A stretch of 64,000 bases of DNA from a virus, in the IMG/VR virus record IMGVR_UViG_3300021139_000006, positions 1 to 64,000 of that record; one strand, given 5' to 3'. Every line of letters starts with the position of its first letter. Within the stretch, counting starts at the first letter, position 1. The notes beneath the pieces were generated by a model. The model made no database searches. It worked only from the letters and a program-made list of their open reading frames with translations, and was not told the DNA's origin. The position numbers were made by a program, and so were the translations under genes. Positions 7,953 to 16,465 of the stretch are shown here, piece after piece.

Positions 7953-9635
7953 CTAGAACGTGTTGAAATCTGCAACTAAAATTTTTCCAAAAAATTCCTG
8001 CCTCAGAATTAGCTTTGCATAACGGGTCATTAATCCCTTACTAAGCGCGAATGTCTTAGGATCATACACAAGTGGAGTAGAAATCAATGGAATGTATGGA
8101 GCAAATACCCCACCGCTATCCAAGTAATTAGCTCCCTTGAAGCCCATGATGATAGCATTCTCTTGCATATAGGCGTTTACAAGTATTTTGAATTTACCAT
8201 TCAATTTACCAGCTTCTTTACTACCGAATGCATATTCCATTTTAGAACCGTCAGTTCCAGCAGCGTAACCAGCGATTGACTCGATGATTGCAGCAACTTT
8301 TGGAGATACCATTGCAACGTTAGCTTCACCTCTTTGAGTTTTAGCATGGATTGCACGTGATACTTTTTGCATTTTAGTACCCAAAGTTTGGAACCAGTCT
8401 TGTTGGCTATTGTAATAACCACCTGCAGTAGCACCTACTTGAGAGAATGTGTTAGTACTAGAGTTGAATATTGTGTTGTTAACTGCTGACCAAACCTCTA
8501 CAGTTTGAACTGCTGCTAAATCAATCATATCAATCAATTCTAAGTCAATTTCACGAGAAATGTACTCGCTCAACAAACTTGTAGCTTCAGCTTCGATATC
8601 AATGCTTTGGAAAGCGTTGTAATCTTGTTGAGCTTCTTGAGTGTATGAGTATTTCAACTTACGAGTCTTGGCAGTGATACTTACACTTGTAGGTGCAATA
8701 TCAATTTCAGGAATTGAATTACTACCTGTCAATGGAGTGTTAGGAGTGTCTTCGAAGTCACCACGGAAGTTACCGTTAGTTTGTACTGAGTAGTAAGAAA
8801 CTACACTACCTGTAGGAGTAGTTGTACCAGATTGAACTGAGATACTACCTGTTACTAGGATACTTAATTGGTCAAAAGTACTATTGTAAGAAGTAAACTC
8901 AGGGTAGATTGTAGCTTCAGAAATCTGGCCTAAAGAACCTGTGAATACGAATGATCTAACTGCAGTAGAGTCAAAGTTAGTAAGGATAGTAGATGCACTA
9001 GCAATAGTTATTTTACGTAGACCGTTAGCAGCTACTGATGCAGATACGTTAGCATTGTAGTTAGTGTCTGCGTAAGAAGCTGTTGTTACTGTCATTGATT
9101 GTGAAGGGATAGTTGCGATGTACTCATTGATTGAGAAACCGAACTTACCAGCACCATACAAACCGCCAAATGGATCAACACCTGGAGTGTTAGTAGTACC
9201 ATATACGCTTTGACCTAAGTTGAAACGGCTACCAGCTGTACCACCATTGATGTTAGGTTGTTGGTTGTTGTATTGGAAGTCTAGGTAGAATACAAGACCG
9301 TAAGGCATGCTCATTGGTTGTGTACTCAAGAATTCTTTTGCAGAAATCTCAGCAAATACTTTACGAACCATTGGCAAAACGATACCTGCCCATTGTTCAC
9401 CAGCTCCTGGAGTGAAGTTAGCTCCACCTTTGTTGGTTGTTTGTTCTTCTACAAGGATTTGCTTGTTTTGGTTCTCAAGCAAAAGAGCCATGTTTCTTTT
9501 TTCGTATGGGTGTTGCTTCATAGCTGTACCGTCTAATAGACCGGTAGGTGCCCATTTTTGTTCTAATCTTGAAAGGACTTGCATTTTGTCCTCCATGTTT
9601 CTAGATGATTCTAGTAATTTTGAGATTGTACTCAT
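7953..9635 (-). CDS. gp23: major capsid protein, gp23-like
   Basis: The 560-residue protein begins with the gp23-type N-terminal region: KWAPTGLLDG (about residues 27-36), NMALLLENQ (48-56) and ILVEEQT (60-66). It continues with WAGIVLPMVRKVFAEISAKEFLSTQPMS, the conserved start of the HK97-type fold in T4-like capsids. The C-terminus ends in RQEFFGKILVADFNTF. Glu63 or Glu64 in ILVEEQ is close to the place where T4 gp23 is cut by the gp21 protease (residue 65), so the first 63 or so residues are probably removed during maturation. It follows the scaffold gene directly and ends at a terminator. Confidence 0.95.
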   Translation of the reverse strand: MSTISKLLESSRNMEDKMQVLSRLEQKWAPTGLLDGTAMKQHPYEKRNMALLLENQNKQILVEEQTTNKGGANFTPGAGEQWAGIVLPMVRKVFAEISAKEFLSTQPMSMPYGLVFYLDFQYNNQQPNINGGTAGSRFNLGQSVYGTTNTPGVDPFGGLYGAGKFGFSINEYIATIPSQSMTVTTASYADTNYNANVSASVAANGLRKITIASASTILTNFDSTAVRSFVFTGSLGQISEATIYPEFTSYNSTFDQLSILVTGSISVQSGTTTPTGSVVSYYSVQTNGNFRGDFEDTPNTPLTGSNSIPEIDIAPTSVSITAKTRKLKYSYTQEAQQDYNAFQSIDIEAEATSLLSEYISREIDLELIDMIDLAAVQTVEVWSAVNNTIFNSSTNTFSQVGATAGGYYNSQQDWFQTLGTKMQKVSRAIHAKTQRGEANVAMVSPKVAAIIESIAGYAAGTDGSKMEYAFGSKEAGKLNGKFKILVNAYMQENAIIMGFKGANYLDSGGVFAPYIPLISTPLVYDPKTFALSKGLMTRYAKLILRQEFFGKILVADFNTF

Positions 9636-9665
9636 GTTTTTCTGTTTTTGTTTTTGGGTTTTTAA

Positions 9666-10928
9666 TTAGTCTTTAATACCTGCTCTCTTACGGAATACGT
9701 CAGCTTCAGGTAAGTAGTTGATTGTTGTTGTTTTTGCGTTTTCAAATAAGATATCAGAAGTTTTTTGTCTGAAACCTAAAGATTCTGCGATAGTTTGTTT
9801 TTTCTTTACAGGAGTGATTGAAGATTTCAATACTTCGTAAGTTGCTTTTGCACCTTCTACTGATTTTACTTTGTCAAATGCAGTGATTGCCTTTGCCTTA
9901 TGTGCTTCAGTTAAGTTAGGGAGAACCAATACTTTGTTCAAATACATGTTCTTAGCTGCAAACAATTTCATTTCGTTTAATTCGCTCTTCAATTGTTTAG
10001 CAAGTCTAACTTCTTCTAGGTGTTCTGTGCTAACATTTTTGCTACCTGCAGCTTTAACATCACTTTCTTTACTAGAATTAATGTCTTTACCTTTCTCAGC
10101 ACCTTTACCAGCTTGATAGGCTTTAGCCATATCGTCTACTAGTTGGTGTAATACTTTAATGTGGTCTTTAGAGAATCCTTTAGCTGGAGAGCTTGAATGA
10201 GCCATTTTACCTTTCTCTGCACCTTTAGCGATTTCTGGACCAGGGTTACCAAATCCTTTTTTCTCTTTTAGTTCATCTGGTTCGTAACCTTCTTCCTCTT
10301 CATAAGCTTCATCCATTTCGTCTTCAGAATCCATTTCAGCTAAGATAGCATCGATGTCATATTCTTCATCTAAATCATTTTCTTCAATGTTTTCTTGATC
10401 TTCTTCTTGCTCCTCTTCGCTTTCACCTTTTTCTTCAGCATCTTTTTTAGCTTGACCCTTAGCGTCTTCTTCTTTATCTTCTTCAGAATCCTCGTAGTCT
10501 TCACCTTCAGATAATCTTTCAATTTCAGCTAGAGCTTCGTCAAGGTCAAACGCTTCTTCCATTGCAGACTCTTCTTCTTCTGTTTCTTTCATATCTTCTT
10601 CACCTTGTGATTCTTCACTCAATGCACCTTTGATAGCAGCGATAGTGGTTTCATCAAGACCAAGTTTTTTAAGTCTTTCCATCATGTTACCTTTAAGGGC
10701 TGTGTTAGTGTTCATTGGATTTTTTTGATTAGAAGTTTCACCAGCCCCTGCGTAGTAGTTTTCATCTTCTTCTTCTGTTTCACCTAAGTCTTCGTTAAGT
10801 TGTTTTGAAAGAAGTTTCTCGATTTCAGGAGTGATTTTTTCGTGAAGAGATTGTTTGGCTTCTTCGATTGCCATTGCTTTCAGTTGCTTTGCGTCTGCAA
10901 GAGCTTCCTCTAATACAGTTTTTTTCAT
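9666..10928 (-). CDS. prohead core scaffolding protein, gp22-like
   Basis: The 420-residue protein is extremely acidic in its middle (long Glu/Asp-rich tracts at about residues 50-60 and 110-230) and helical at both ends. It lies between the prohead protease and the major capsid gene, where T4-like phages encode the core scaffold gp22. The sequence KQLNEDLGE near residue 43 and SELNEMKLF near the C-terminal third contain Leu-Asn-Glu, a plausible cleavage site for the adjacent protease. Assignment rests on position, composition and these sites rather than on a recognisable motif. Confidence 0.7.
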   Translation of the reverse strand: MKKTVLEEALADAKQLKAMAIEEAKQSLHEKITPEIEKLLSKQLNEDLGETEEEDENYYAGAGETSNQKNPMNTNTALKGNMMERLKKLGLDETTIAAIKGALSEESQGEEDMKETEEEESAMEEAFDLDEALAEIERLSEGEDYEDSEEDKEEDAKGQAKKDAEEKGESEEEQEEDQENIEENDLDEEYDIDAILAEMDSEDEMDEAYEEEEGYEPDELKEKKGFGNPGPEIAKGAEKGKMAHSSSPAKGFSKDHIKVLHQLVDDMAKAYQAGKGAEKGKDINSSKESDVKAAGSKNVSTEHLEEVRLAKQLKSELNEMKLFAAKNMYLNKVLVLPNLTEAHKAKAITAFDKVKSVEGAKATYEVLKSSITPVKKKQTIAESLGFRQKTSDILFENAKTTTINYLPEADVFRKRAGIKD

Positions 10929-11042
10929 TTTGTTTTTTGGGTTTGTTTTAGTTTCTGTACCTATTAGGGGAGGGGGTACAATAGAATTTTTACTTATTAT
11001 CTTCGGTCATCTATAGAAAGGTGACAATATGAAGTTATGTAA

Positions 11043-11063
11043 AGGGGTAATTGGTGTACCCCT
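11043..11063 (-). terminator. hairpin after the protease gene, weak terminator
   Basis: A perfect 7-bp stem AGGGGTA/TACCCCT with a 7-base loop lies 33 bases after the protease stop codon, in the 167-base gap before the scaffold gene. The following minus-strand sequence TTACATAACTT is only mildly T-rich, so it may attenuate rather than stop transcription. Confidence 0.4.
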
Positions 11064-11069
11064 ATAATA

Positions 11070-11077
11070 ATAAATAT
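11070..11077 (-). promoter_or_regulatory. candidate late promoter element
   Basis: ATATTTAT followed by TATTAT on the minus strand. It is 141 bases before the scaffold start at 10928 and lies just before the hairpin at 11043-11063, so this unit would have the longest leader in the set. Confidence 0.4.
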
Positions 11078-11095
11078 ACAGCAATAAGAGGTGAA

Positions 11096-11710
11096 CTATT
11101 TTTTATCTAATCTACAAGGGCAAAAGTTGCTATTAGCACAGATAATCCCATGTATTATATCGTCAATCTTACTGTATTTATTTGTAATAATGCTTGCGCC
11201 TTCGTTCAATGAAAGTGTAGAACCTTGAGTGGATTCAAAAGAAACTGCATCAAAACACAGCATCTCTAAATCATCCTGGACCATTATGGCCTCATTTGTT
11301 TCCATTACACTTCCCTGAGCTCTAGAACTGATTCCAAAAGGAATTTTCTTGATAGCTAGTTCTTTAAGTATTTTACCGGAGGGTGTGTCTAGTATCTCTA
11401 CGTCTCCGTATACTTCGTCACCTTCCCAGTGCATCTCGGTAATGATATGAGATACGTTCTTAAGCTCAACTACCATGTTTGATTCATGATCTAGCTCGCC
11501 TAGTGCTCTTCTGGTCTTTACGAATTCTTCGTTGTATTTTGATAATACACGCTCAAGTACAGTTCTTGGATAGATTCTTCCGTTTCTATTCTTTGCATTA
11601 GCTCTTTGAAGCAATATATGCCTAAATACAATTGGAGCATTAGGTAAGGATGCAGCTTCGTTTAACTGATAATCGCTAAGGGTGACTGGGAAATATTCGG
11701 TAAGTATCAT
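11096..11710 (-). CDS. gp21: prohead maturation protease, gp21-like
   Basis: The 204-residue protein has the T4 gp21/herpesvirus-assemblin type motifs: ALGELDHESN with catalytic His75, a following VSHIITEMHWEGDEVYGDVEIL, and GISSRAQGS with the likely nucleophile Ser128 or Ser129. The protease would act inside the prohead, cutting core and capsid proteins after (Leu/Ile)-x-Glu. The protein itself carries LNE at residues 16-18 and 168-170, suggesting self-processing at both ends. The ATG overlaps the stop of the upstream 1141-residue gene by one base, indicating coupled translation. Confidence 0.9.
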   Translation of the reverse strand: MILTEYFPVTLSDYQLNEAASLPNAPIVFRHILLQRANAKNRNGRIYPRTVLERVLSKYNEEFVKTRRALGELDHESNMVVELKNVSHIITEMHWEGDEVYGDVEILDTPSGKILKELAIKKIPFGISSRAQGSVMETNEAIMVQDDLEMLCFDAVSFESTQGSTLSLNEGASIITNKYSKIDDIIHGIICANSNFCPCRLDKK

Positions 11711-14700
11711 TAGATTCTGTATTTTGCTTTTAAGTCTTCTAAAGCCTGTTGTAACTCCTCTTTATGTTTACAATTAGGTTGTGATAATTTATATTTAACA
11801 AAGGCAACTGCAATCTTATGCTCTTTTTTACCTGGATTAAAATAGGTGTTTTGTAAGTATTCTGTGAATGGAGTTATTCCAGTCTTAGGTACGCACTTTT
11901 TATAAATATCATTTAATGTTTCAAGTATGTTCTGTTGGTTAGGGGTGAAAGAAGGTTTTTCTGATTCAAAAACCTCTTTGGTTTTACGTTTAACAGGCTC
12001 TACATTACCATCTCCATCTATATAAGTACGGTCATCGTCTGGAACTTGTACCGGATTAAAAATTTGAGCTCTTACATCATATGGGGCACATCCTAGTGCT
12101 TTTGCATATTTGTTGTAGAGGTCTATTCCAGGTTGTCCCATTTGTCTGATTAACTGATCAATCTTTACTAGTCTTTCTGAGTCTATTCTGTTTGTGTATA
12201 CAGAAGTGTGGTCAGTGTAGTTTTGGTTATCAGCCGGAGTATTGTTTCTCAGTTCTCTTTCTAAATCGTCTTTATCCACTAGTCTTCCTTGTGGATATGG
12301 TACGAACATACCTAGAGAAGGAGTGTAGAGGTCTTCTAGGAGTCTTTCTTTAAGTACCTCAACTATAAACTGCTCTTTTAGTCCTTTGGTTATTTTTATT
12401 TTCTTTAGTTTTTGTACTAAATTGTCTATACTACCTTCGTTCTCTAAATTAATTATTACCGGGAATGATTTTACATTAGCTTTTGCTGTATCCTTTAGTT
12501 TATTTATGACACTGGCTAATAAACTATCTTTCTTCTTTATTTCTTTGTTATAAGCTACCTTTACTGCAGGGTCTACTCTTATAATAATTTTGTTTCTGAT
12601 TAAATTACCTTCTTCATTTTTTTCTTCCGGAATTGTAATAGATTCAACTGGTTTAGCTAGTGCTTTCATGGTAGTAGCTACATACCTAGCTGGCTTGCCA
12701 TAAGGAATTAGTTCTTCCTTCTCACCTCCGGTAAAGTCAAGTTCTCCTTGCTTAGCAGCTACTTGTTCTCCAGATTTTTTAACAGGCGTCTTACTACTCT
12801 TCTCCTTTTCTGTCTTAGCTTTAACTCCTTTTCCTCCTTCTTCTCCTGCTGCTTGAGTGAGTTTTTTACCTGTTTTTGTATTTGTCTTTGGTTCATTTTT
12901 TGTATTTACTGGCTCTGTTGTTTTTACTCTAGGTGTACCTTTTCTTGCTAATTCTAGTTTTTCTTTGCTACTTAATTCATCCCAACTCCTCTCTGTAACT
13001 CCTTTTCTTCCTAATTCTAGTTTTTGCATTAAGGTTAATTCAGAAAAATCCTTAGAGGTATCTTTAGGAGATAATTCAATTGGTTTAGAAGTATTTGAAC
13101 TATTGAATCTATTCAATAATTCTTTTGCTCTTTTATCTGCCAGTTTACTAATTTCCAAATCAGACATACCATCTGTTGCTTTTGGTGCCTGTGTTCTCAC
13201 AAATTCAAGTTTATCTTTTAGAGGTAAGTCCTTGAACTCAGTTGGGTTGTTTATGATGAAAGGTACGTCTGCTGGTGATTTTTCTTCTTCTTTAGGCTTT
13301 TCTTCGGGAGTTGTTATGTTGGGATTAAGCTCTATTGTATTACTACTTTTTGTTAATTCTCGGGTTCCCTCTGGTTCTTCTTCTTCTTCTTTTTCTTCTT
13401 CCCCTTTAGTGCCTGTTAGATTAAGCACTATTTCATCACTACTTTTTGTTGGTTCTGTACTGCCACCTTCTTCATTATCCTCTTGGTCTCTTTTTGGTTC
13501 ATCACTAACACTATCTTCTTCTGTTTCTGGTGCAGTCTTCATTAAATTATAAAAGTCATTTAAAGTTGCATATCTAGAATCGTTATTTTTTGCAAATTTA
13601 AAAGTCCCTTTAGCTGCAAAATAAAGTACCCCCAATGATGATAATAAAGCCGCTACTGCTGCTGCATTTTGACCTGCACTGTGATGCACGACATGTTTTA
13701 CTGCATGTGCTGCTTGTTTAATAGTATCACCATGTTGTGTCACATGTGTTGATGCATTACCCGCTAATTTTGCTACTGCGTTTGCTATCTTTTCTGTGGT
13801 AGTTGGTGGTAGTTTAACTGAAAATAAACCTTTATTTCCGAAGGTTCCAGCAGATTTAGTGAATACATCACCCATCTTACCCCCGTGAGAAATTAAGTCC
13901 TTGAGCTTATCAGCTTGCTGATCAACAGACCCTGCACCATTATTGGTAAATAGTTTTTTAGTTACTTCAAGACCTTTTTCGTAATTACCTCCACCTACTT
14001 TTTCTATGGCAGATTTAAGATTATTAACGCTTTGATGTTGGTTTAAGCTTATACCTGTCATCTTTTGCAAGATTTGGGTAAAGCCATCGGCTGCGGTTAC
14101 AGCTACATTTTCATTCAGAGATTCATTAAAGGCTTTATAAGTACTTGCTAATTCAGAGTCTTTTAGAGTTTTTACGTACAGCTTAATACCAACTACTAGC
14201 TTATTAGCTAAAATAGGGTCCATATAGCCTTGTTCACTTGGGTCTAAAGTAGCAGCATGCTTTATAGAATAGTACGTATCATATATAAATTCACAACCTT
14301 GGTTAAACTTTTCAATTGATTCTCCGTTAGGAAATTTTGGATCTATTTTATTTAAAGCTGACTCTAACTTATCTAATTCATCATTAACAGCTTGGTCAGA
14401 TATACTATTCAACTTATCTTCTAAAGCTTTTCTTTCTTTTGATTTAGGCTTATATTTATGTAGTGATGCAGAAAGTGATTTTAATTTACTCCAAGCACCT
14501 TCATTAAGTTGGTTATCGGCTAAATTTTTTTTTTTGAAGTCTTCTAGTAACTTGGTCTTTAGTTTTTCGATTTTAACTCTGTCGGAGTCTTCTTTAGTAT
14601 CTTCAGGTTTAGCCATCTTTACTGGCTTTACCTGGTGATTCTTATCCTTGTAGTTTTCACCCTTGGATATGTCAATCATTTTTTTAGATTCTACTTCTTT

Positions 14701-15135
14701 ATCTGTAGGGGCATGTTTACCCATTTCAATCTTAGTGTAGTAGATTGCATCCTTCTTCAAGTTAGCTATAGCTTTCTTTTGTGCAGCAAGAATAACCTTA
14801 TCGTCACTAAGGTCTTTTCCTTTTGCCTCATATCTCCATCCTTTTTCATATTCAAAAGGGTTAACTTGTTGAACCTGATGAGCAAAATCATCCGGTTTAT
14901 CTAAATCACTAATGGACTCTTTCAGAACTGACATGAAGTTGAATTCTTTTTCTTCATTTTTATTTACAGTTTCTGTAATGAACCCTCTGTTTTTGAATAT
15001 ACTTACTACTTCCTCATAAGAGTTTAGGTGCGAGAACGTTCTGTTTAAACGTGAGTCTTCCTTTGCTTCTTTCAAGAAATCTGCTTTTGAGAACTCTCCG
15101 GCTACTACTTGTCTGTATCTTGTATTGATATCCAT
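11710..15135 (-). CDS. very large head-cassette protein, probable internal/core protein
   Basis: The function is not recognised. The 1141-residue protein lies between the core-region genes and the prohead protease. It has a helical N-terminal half with LNE sites at residues 210-212 and 340-342, a hydrophobic stretch at about 491-509, a very acidic and Pro/Ser/Thr-rich region at about 530-640, and a repeat of the form L..(K/Q)KLE..R at about 655-760 (DLPLKDKLEFVR, LTLMQKLELGR, SSKEKLELAR). The C-terminal third looks folded. A run of 11 A residues in the coding strand (14525-14535) encodes Lys-Lys-Lys-Asn. T4 has only small core proteins (gp67, gp68) here, so the size is unusual. An internal head or core protein cut by gp21 is the best guess. 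Confidence 0.6.
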   Translation of the reverse strand: MDINTRYRQVVAGEFSKADFLKEAKEDSRLNRTFSHLNSYEEVVSIFKNRGFITETVNKNEEKEFNFMSVLKESISDLDKPDDFAHQVQQVNPFEYEKGWRYEAKGKDLSDDKVILAAQKKAIANLKKDAIYYTKIEMGKHAPTDKEVESKKMIDISKGENYKDKNHQVKPVKMAKPEDTKEDSDRVKIEKLKTKLLEDFKKKNLADNQLNEGAWSKLKSLSASLHKYKPKSKERKALEDKLNSISDQAVNDELDKLESALNKIDPKFPNGESIEKFNQGCEFIYDTYYSIKHAATLDPSEQGYMDPILANKLVVGIKLYVKTLKDSELASTYKAFNESLNENVAVTAADGFTQILQKMTGISLNQHQSVNNLKSAIEKVGGGNYEKGLEVTKKLFTNNGAGSVDQQADKLKDLISHGGKMGDVFTKSAGTFGNKGLFSVKLPPTTTEKIANAVAKLAGNASTHVTQHGDTIKQAAHAVKHVVHHSAGQNAAAVAALLSSLGVLYFAAKGTFKFAKNNDSRYATLNDFYNLMKTAPETEEDSVSDEPKRDQEDNEEGGSTEPTKSSDEIVLNLTGTKGEEEKEEEEEPEGTRELTKSSNTIELNPNITTPEEKPKEEEKSPADVPFIINNPTEFKDLPLKDKLEFVRTQAPKATDGMSDLEISKLADKRAKELLNRFNSSNTSKPIELSPKDTSKDFSELTLMQKLELGRKGVTERSWDELSSKEKLELARKGTPRVKTTEPVNTKNEPKTNTKTGKKLTQAAGEEGGKGVKAKTEKEKSSKTPVKKSGEQVAAKQGELDFTGGEKEELIPYGKPARYVATTMKALAKPVESITIPEEKNEEGNLIRNKIIIRVDPAVKVAYNKEIKKKDSLLASVINKLKDTAKANVKSFPVIINLENEGSIDNLVQKLKKIKITKGLKEQFIVEVLKERLLEDLYTPSLGMFVPYPQGRLVDKDDLERELRNNTPADNQNYTDHTSVYTNRIDSERLVKIDQLIRQMGQPGIDLYNKYAKALGCAPYDVRAQIFNPVQVPDDDRTYIDGDGNVEPVKRKTKEVFESEKPSFTPNQQNILETLNDIYKKCVPKTGITPFTEYLQNTYFNPGKKEHKIAVAFVKYKLSQPNCKHKEELQQALEDLKAKYRI

Positions 15136-15145
15136 TTAATTATTT

Positions 15146-15583
15146 TTAATATGTTGCGCTATAATATTCTAAAGCTATTGGTGTTGTACCTGAGTATACG
15201 TATGCTGATACTGAGGCTATGTGTTCTGTCCCACCTATCATCCAGGTGTTATTAATGATGTGTGAGTTTTGAGGCTGTAATTGTACTTCGTATGAACTAG
15301 AAATAGAGCCTGAAATTAATAAATTCAGAGTTCCTTGGGTATCTATGTTTGTTAAACGTAAATAAGCCAGGGAAGAGGCTTCTATATTACCAGCAAGAGC
15401 ACCTGCTAAAGAGCCTGTAAATGCTACTACTTGTGTAGTACCTCCTGTTGGTATGTTGAATATCCTGTTATCTACAGAAGCTATACTGACTTCAGTCTCT
15501 GCTACAGATGAATTTCTGTAATTGTTGTTTAGGAATATATCTTCTGAAATGTTTATTGTAAGGGTGGCCGGTACACTTGACAT
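15146..15583 (-). CDS. small beta-rich protein in the head cassette
   Basis: The 145-residue protein is rich in Ser, Thr, Ile and Val, with no charged clusters and no catalytic motif; it looks all-beta. It is in the head gene cluster between the 281-residue protein and the 1141-residue protein with tight spacing (10 and 2 bases). A capsid decoration or minor virion protein is possible. I do not recognise the family. Confidence 0.6.
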   Translation of the reverse strand: MSSVPATLTINISEDIFLNNNYRNSSVAETEVSIASVDNRIFNIPTGGTTQVVAFTGSLAGALAGNIEASSLAYLRLTNIDTQGTLNLLISGSISSSYEVQLQPQNSHIINNTWMIGGTEHIASVSAYVYSGTTPIALEYYSATY

Positions 15584-15585
15584 GA

Positions 15586-16431
15586 TTACTTTATTGTTTT
15601 ACACTCCTTTAATAATTCAAAGTAGCTTAGTATATTACTAATGTCAGCTTCGCTGATATTCTTATTGGCCGGTATCTCTTCTATCAGTTTTGACACTTCC
15701 TGTAGTTTTACCTTCCGAACCTGGTCTGTCATTCCCTTTATTACCTTCTTGAGTTCTGTTTTGATTACTTTTATTTGAGTATTACAGTACTCTTTCAAGT
15801 TACTTGAAGTGGAAATATTGTTGATATACTCCTTTAAAAGATTCTTTTGATCATCGTTCAAGTCCCCGTACCTTTCGTTGAACTTATTCAGTGTCATTCT
15901 GTAAACAAGAGCTCTTGTACCTTTATCTGATTTTGAGAATTCTTCTATTAAACTGCTGTTTGAGGCTTCTTTTTTAGAAGTTATATGCTCAAGAATAGTT
16001 CCTTTGCACTTTGCGTATGTTTCTATATCTATATTAGAAGCTGAATGCATTTCTAAAAGATTGTAAACTGAAGCAAGTACAGTGTAATCATCCACTTTAG
16101 CCTTAAAAAACTCTTCTAAATCGTAGTTCTTTTTTATCTCAGCAATCAAATTATACTTATCCCGTTTTAGCTTATTTTTAGGTAATTTCTTGTAAGACTC
16201 TAAACAAGCATCAATAAGTACCTCTGCTTTTGCATCTGGAAGATTCCTAGCTTTAGTGATAGTATTGTAGATTTGATATTCCCTGAATATATCTGTGTTG
16301 TTGAAATACTCCCTGAGTATGGCAACCGAACTTGAATCCTCCTTTTTAGTTAAGGTATCCGTTGTGAACTGTCTTACTAACAATTCAAAAAGAAGTCCTG
16401 TATTACGTAGTTTGTTATGCTTAGATGCCAA
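15586..16431 (-). CDS. conserved helical head-cassette protein, function unknown
   Basis: The 281-residue protein is mostly helical and begins KHNKLRNTGLLFELLVRQFTTD. I recall this opening (NTGLLFELL.RQ) from proteins in the portal-protease interval of marine T4-like phages, where they are unnamed. It occupies the position of the T4 core genes 67/68, so a role in core assembly is plausible. The start is TTG: the next in-frame codon upstream that breaks the frame is a TAG five codons earlier and no ATG lies between, so TTG is the only sensible choice. Confidence 0.6.
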   Translation of the reverse strand: MASKHNKLRNTGLLFELLVRQFTTDTLTKKEDSSSVAILREYFNNTDIFREYQIYNTITKARNLPDAKAEVLIDACLESYKKLPKNKLKRDKYNLIAEIKKNYDLEEFFKAKVDDYTVLASVYNLLEMHSASNIDIETYAKCKGTILEHITSKKEASNSSLIEEFSKSDKGTRALVYRMTLNKFNERYGDLNDDQKNLLKEYINNISTSSNLKEYCNTQIKVIKTELKKVIKGMTDQVRKVKLQEVSKLIEEIPANKNISEADISNILSYFELLKECKTIK

Positions 16432-16454
16432 GGCTTTAAAGTTTAGCTATAATA

Positions 16455-16462
16455 ATAAATAT
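16455..16462 (-). promoter_or_regulatory. candidate late promoter element
   Basis: ATATTTAT followed by TATTATAG on the minus strand, 23 bases before the TTG start at 16431. Confidence 0.5.
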
Positions 16463-16465
16463 CAA

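Noticed and set aside
12857-13552. 231-codon plus-strand frame
   Set aside because: It lies fully inside the 1141-residue minus-strand gene and its Ser/Leu/Phe-rich product mirrors the Lys/Glu-rich coding strand.
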